Shown in pieces: positions 6,503 through 8,379 of a DNA stretch of 8,379 nt. The notes under the pieces are model-generated. The model was not told where the DNA came from, did no database searches, and was given only the letters and a program-made list of their open reading frames with translations. The translations under genes and the position numbers were made by a program. The DNA lies in NCBI GenBank assembly GCA_022425185.1, contig JAKMFY010000160.1:1-8379 (forward strand). Direction: 5' to 3'. Position 1 is the stretch's first letter; every line of letters begins with the position of its first letter. The stretch is from Candidatus Poseidoniaceae archaeon (GTDB lineage: Archaea; Thermoplasmatota; Poseidoniia; Poseidoniales; Poseidoniaceae).

Positions 6503-7687
6503 ATGACCCACGAAGGTGACTGTTTTCTTGTCCCTGGCCCTGTCCGCATGAGTGATGCTTGCTTACAGGCCATGGCTACTCCTGTCATGACTGCAAGAGG
6601 GGCAGAATTTCGCGACGTCATGGCTGACCTTAATGCTGGATTGCGATACGCATTCAATCTTACACCATCCCAGCGAACTCGTGGGACACAGTCCTGGTCT
6701 GGCGAGGATGGATACAAAGTCGTGGCAGTATCTGGGAGCGGGACTGCTGCAATGGAGATGGTCATTGCAAATCGATTCCGTCCAAACGATCGAGTCCTTG
6801 TTCCAACCAACGGTAAGTTCGGTGAAAGAGTCGCTCAAATATGTAAGCAATACTGCCAAGTAAAACATATCGCCTATGATTGGGGACGTAGTTTTGATTT
6901 TGTAGAATTAGAAGAACAACTCGGCCGTGGCACGTACGAAGCAGTACTTATCTGCCACAATGAAACAAGTACAGGGATTACTCAAGATGCTGCATCCTTG
7001 GCACAGATGTGTAAAGAATACAATGTAGCATTCATCCTTGATGGAATAACCTCTGTTGGAGGCGCTCCAGTTCATCCTGCTGAATGGGGGGCAGAAGCTG
7101 TCGTCATGGGAGCCCAGAAATGTACTGCAGGACCGAGTGGCATCGCAGCAATTGCAATCAATGAGCATTTTATCGAACGATTGGAAACAATTCGTAAGCA
7201 AGGAGATTCAAATCCTGTTTACTATCTCGATCTTATCTCAGCACTCAAGAAAGGAGATGATGATCAAACACCATGGACACCTGCCATCAATTTGGCAATG
7301 GGTTGGGCTGCAGCACTTCGTGAATTAGAGGAAGAGGGGCTTGAGAACCGTTGGAAACGATGTCAACAACTTGCAAACGGTGTACGGAATTTATTCACTG
7401 ATCTCGGATTCCTGCTCCTTGCAGATGGAGGGCAGCAAAGTGATACAGTAACAGCCATCATGTATCCAGAAGGAATTGACGATTCATGGCGAAGCATGCT
7501 CAAAGAGAAGTACGAAACACAAGTCATTGGGGCACAAGACCACTTGAAGGGTAAAATGTTCAGGGTCGGAAGCATGGGAACAACCACTGTCGAAGAGATG
7601 GTTGAAGGGTGTAAGCGAATGATTAGTTGCTTCAACGAAATGGGACTTTCACTTCCAAACGTTGATGTTGCACCGTACTTTGCCTAA
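6503..7687 (+). CDS. Class V PLP-dependent aminotransferase, MJ0959/AgxT-like
   Basis: Cytoplasmic aminotransferase of the serine-pyruvate/alanine-glyoxylate group (COG0075). Counted from the ATG at 6503 (394 residues): substrate-loop PGP at 11-13, cofactor phosphate-binding GSGTAAME at 72... to 76, HNETSTG at 142-148, Asp170 (ILDGITS) contacting the pyridine nitrogen, and Schiff-base Lys196 in GAQKCTAGPSG. Later come YYLDL, QTPWTPAINL, EEGLENR, and HLKGKMFRVGSMG with Arg344, the likely carboxylate binder. The motif string closely follows M. jannaschii MJ0959, a broad-specificity enzyme linked to phosphoserine formation in methanogens; the substrate here remains open (serine, alanine/glyoxylate, aspartate or phosphohydroxypyruvate). 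An in-frame ATG at 6467 would add 12 residues, but the 6503 start places PGP at the usual distance. Neither start has a ribosome binding site. The nadM-like gene follows after 3 bases. Divergent pdxT makes this enzyme's cofactor. Confidence 0.92.
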   Translation: MTHEGDCFLVPGPVRMSDACLQAMATPVMTARGAEFRDVMADLNAGLRYAFNLTPSQRTRGTQSWSGEDGYKVVAVSGSGTAAMEMVIANRFRPNDRVLVPTNGKFGERVAQICKQYCQVKHIAYDWGRSFDFVELEEQLGRGTYEAVLICHNETSTGITQDAASLAQMCKEYNVAFILDGITSVGGAPVHPAEWGAEAVVMGAQKCTAGPSGIAAIAINEHFIERLETIRKQGDSNPVYYLDLISALKKGDDDQTPWTPAINLAMGWAAALRELEEEGLENRWKRCQQLANGVRNLFTDLGFLLLADGGQQSDTVTAIMYPEGIDDSWRSMLKEKYETQVIGAQDHLKGKMFRVGSMGTTTVEEMVEGCKRMISCFNEMGLSLPNVDVAPYFA

Positions 7688-7690
7688 ATC

Positions 7691-8239
7691 ATGGCGAAAG
7701 GAATTGTACTTGGACGGTTCCAGCCATTCCACAAAGGACATGAACATCTTGTCCTCCAAGCACTGGATGAATTCCTTGACGTTACAATTGCAGTAGGGTC
7801 ATCTCAAGAAGAATGGACGACAAATAATCCGTTTTCGTTTCAAGAACGGAAATCCATGATTGAAGCATGGGCGATAGAAAAGAGTTTGAATGAACGTATT
7901 ACAATTGTTGGAATCGAAGATATCAACGATCCACCAAACTGGGTCGAACACGCCTCAAAGACTCATGGTGCTGGGACGTTAGTCACCTCAGACAATGGTA
8001 CAAAGGAACTCTATGAAACTGCAGAGGTTGAAGTTCATTGGATTGATTTACATGAACGTGAGCAATTTGAAGGGTGGAGAGTTCGCCAATCTTGTATGAT
8101 GCTTTCAACTGTTTACGACGATGAGGCAACACGATCTGTACTCGGCCCAAGTGTACCAGGAACAATCATAGAATGGTTGATCACGAACGATGCTCTTTAC
8201 CGCTTTTTGCAATTGAATGCAGGTCCACACGCAGGCTAA
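7691..8239 (+). CDS. nadM: Archaeal-type nicotinamide-nucleotide adenylyltransferase (NadM-like) with altered C-terminal motif
   Basis: Transfers AMP from ATP to NMN (or nicotinate mononucleotide) to form NAD precursors. The N-terminal half is textbook for the family: GRFQPFHKGH at 8-17 with the ATP-binding HxGH at 14-17, GSSQEEWTTNNPFSFQER at 36-53, and a later DNGTKELY at 101-108. The second nucleotide-binding motif, YSGTEIR in M. jannaschii NadM, reads FEGWRVR at 126-132: the Arg is kept but Ser and Thr become Glu and Trp. About 15 further residues follow before the matching SVPGTIIEW. The substrate could therefore differ from NMN, so the symbol is given with reservation. The length of 182 residues is normal. 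It starts 3 bases after the aminotransferase stop with no ribosome binding site of its own, so it is probably translated by re-initiation. Its stop directly abuts the grpE stop on the other strand. Confidence 0.85.
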   Translation: MAKGIVLGRFQPFHKGHEHLVLQALDEFLDVTIAVGSSQEEWTTNNPFSFQERKSMIEAWAIEKSLNERITIVGIEDINDPPNWVEHASKTHGAGTLVTSDNGTKELYETAEVEVHWIDLHEREQFEGWRVRQSCMMLSTVYDDEATRSVLGPSVPGTIIEWLITNDALYRFLQLNAGPHAG

Positions 8240-8379
8240 TCACTCTGTTGCTACAACAACTCGAGCAGCGCTGAGCACACGCTCTTTGTACATGTAACCC
8301 GGTTCTAAGACGTCAATGACGAGACCTGCAGGGAATTGTTCGGAAGCAGGCAAGGTCGTAATCGCTTCCATCTTTGAAG
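8240..8379 (-). CDS. grpE: GrpE nucleotide exchange factor, C-terminal fragment (runs off window)
   Basis: The last 46 codons of a minus-strand gene end at the TGA at 8242-8240. The translation contains EQFPAGLVIDVLEPGY followed by RVLSAARVVVATE, matching the C-terminal beta domain of GrpE, where a proline-glycine turn precedes a GY motif and the chain ends R-x-A-x-V-x-VA. GrpE releases ADP from DnaK; in archaea the DnaK-DnaJ-GrpE set is a bacterial acquisition found in some lineages. The start and the coiled-coil N-terminus lie beyond the right edge, and dnaK would be expected downstream or elsewhere. The stop codon touches that of the nadM-like gene with no base between them. Confidence 0.85.
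   Translation of the reverse strand, partial: SKMEAITTLPASEQFPAGLVIDVLEPGYMYKERVLSAARVVVATE

Noticed and set aside
1..8379. Mobile elements, CRISPR repeats, defence genes, tRNA or rRNA genes
   Set aside because: Genes cover nearly all of the window and all but the lipoprotein fall in conserved families. No direct repeats with spacers, terminal inverted repeats, transposase or integrase motifs, or tRNA-like cloverleaf were seen in the short gaps.

Overview
The window looks like a compact stretch of archaeal chromosome, most likely from a marine Thermoplasmatota lineage of the Marine Group II (Poseidoniia) type. Support for this comes from an archaeal-type NadM, a radical SAM protein of the archaeal COG2108 family, and a class V aminotransferase closest in remembered motifs to methanogen MJ0959. 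A TATA-like box also sits about 25 bases upstream of a gene with no ribosome binding site. A GrpE tail and a lipobox lipoprotein fit an archaeon with bacterial acquisitions. The lineage is inference; no rRNA or other decisive marker is present.

Layout. Bases 2-1791 (+) hold the end of an ABC importer: a permease cut by the left edge, overlapping a short ATPase by one base. The pair resembles ThiP-ThiQ. Only 3 bases separate it from a minus-strand block that reads from right to left: pdxT (6394-5702), a COG2108 radical SAM gene (5675-4590), an acidic cysteine-rich lipoprotein (4549-3308), and a fusion of a thioredoxin-like domain with a CcdA/DsbD membrane domain (3261-1795). A TATA-like box ahead of the lipoprotein suggests two transcription units: pdxT-radical SAM, and lipoprotein-redox protein. 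To the right, divergent from pdxT, lie a class V PLP aminotransferase (6503-7687) and a NadM-like nucleotidyltransferase 3 bases later (7691-8239). The last 140 bases carry the C-terminus of grpE on the minus strand; its stop codon abuts the nadM stop with no gap.

How the genes may fit together. Cofactor metabolism is the common theme: probable thiamine import (B1), the glutaminase subunit of PLP synthase (B6), a PLP enzyme, and an NMN adenylyltransferase-like protein (NAD). The radical SAM protein co-oriented with pdxT has no known function. The lipoprotein-redox pair looks like an envelope thiol-disulfide module: a membrane electron conduit with a tethered thioredoxin domain, next to an exported protein with ten cysteines besides the lipidated one. 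No mobile element, CRISPR array, RNA gene or long gene-free stretch was seen; the longest non-coding gap is about 108 bases.
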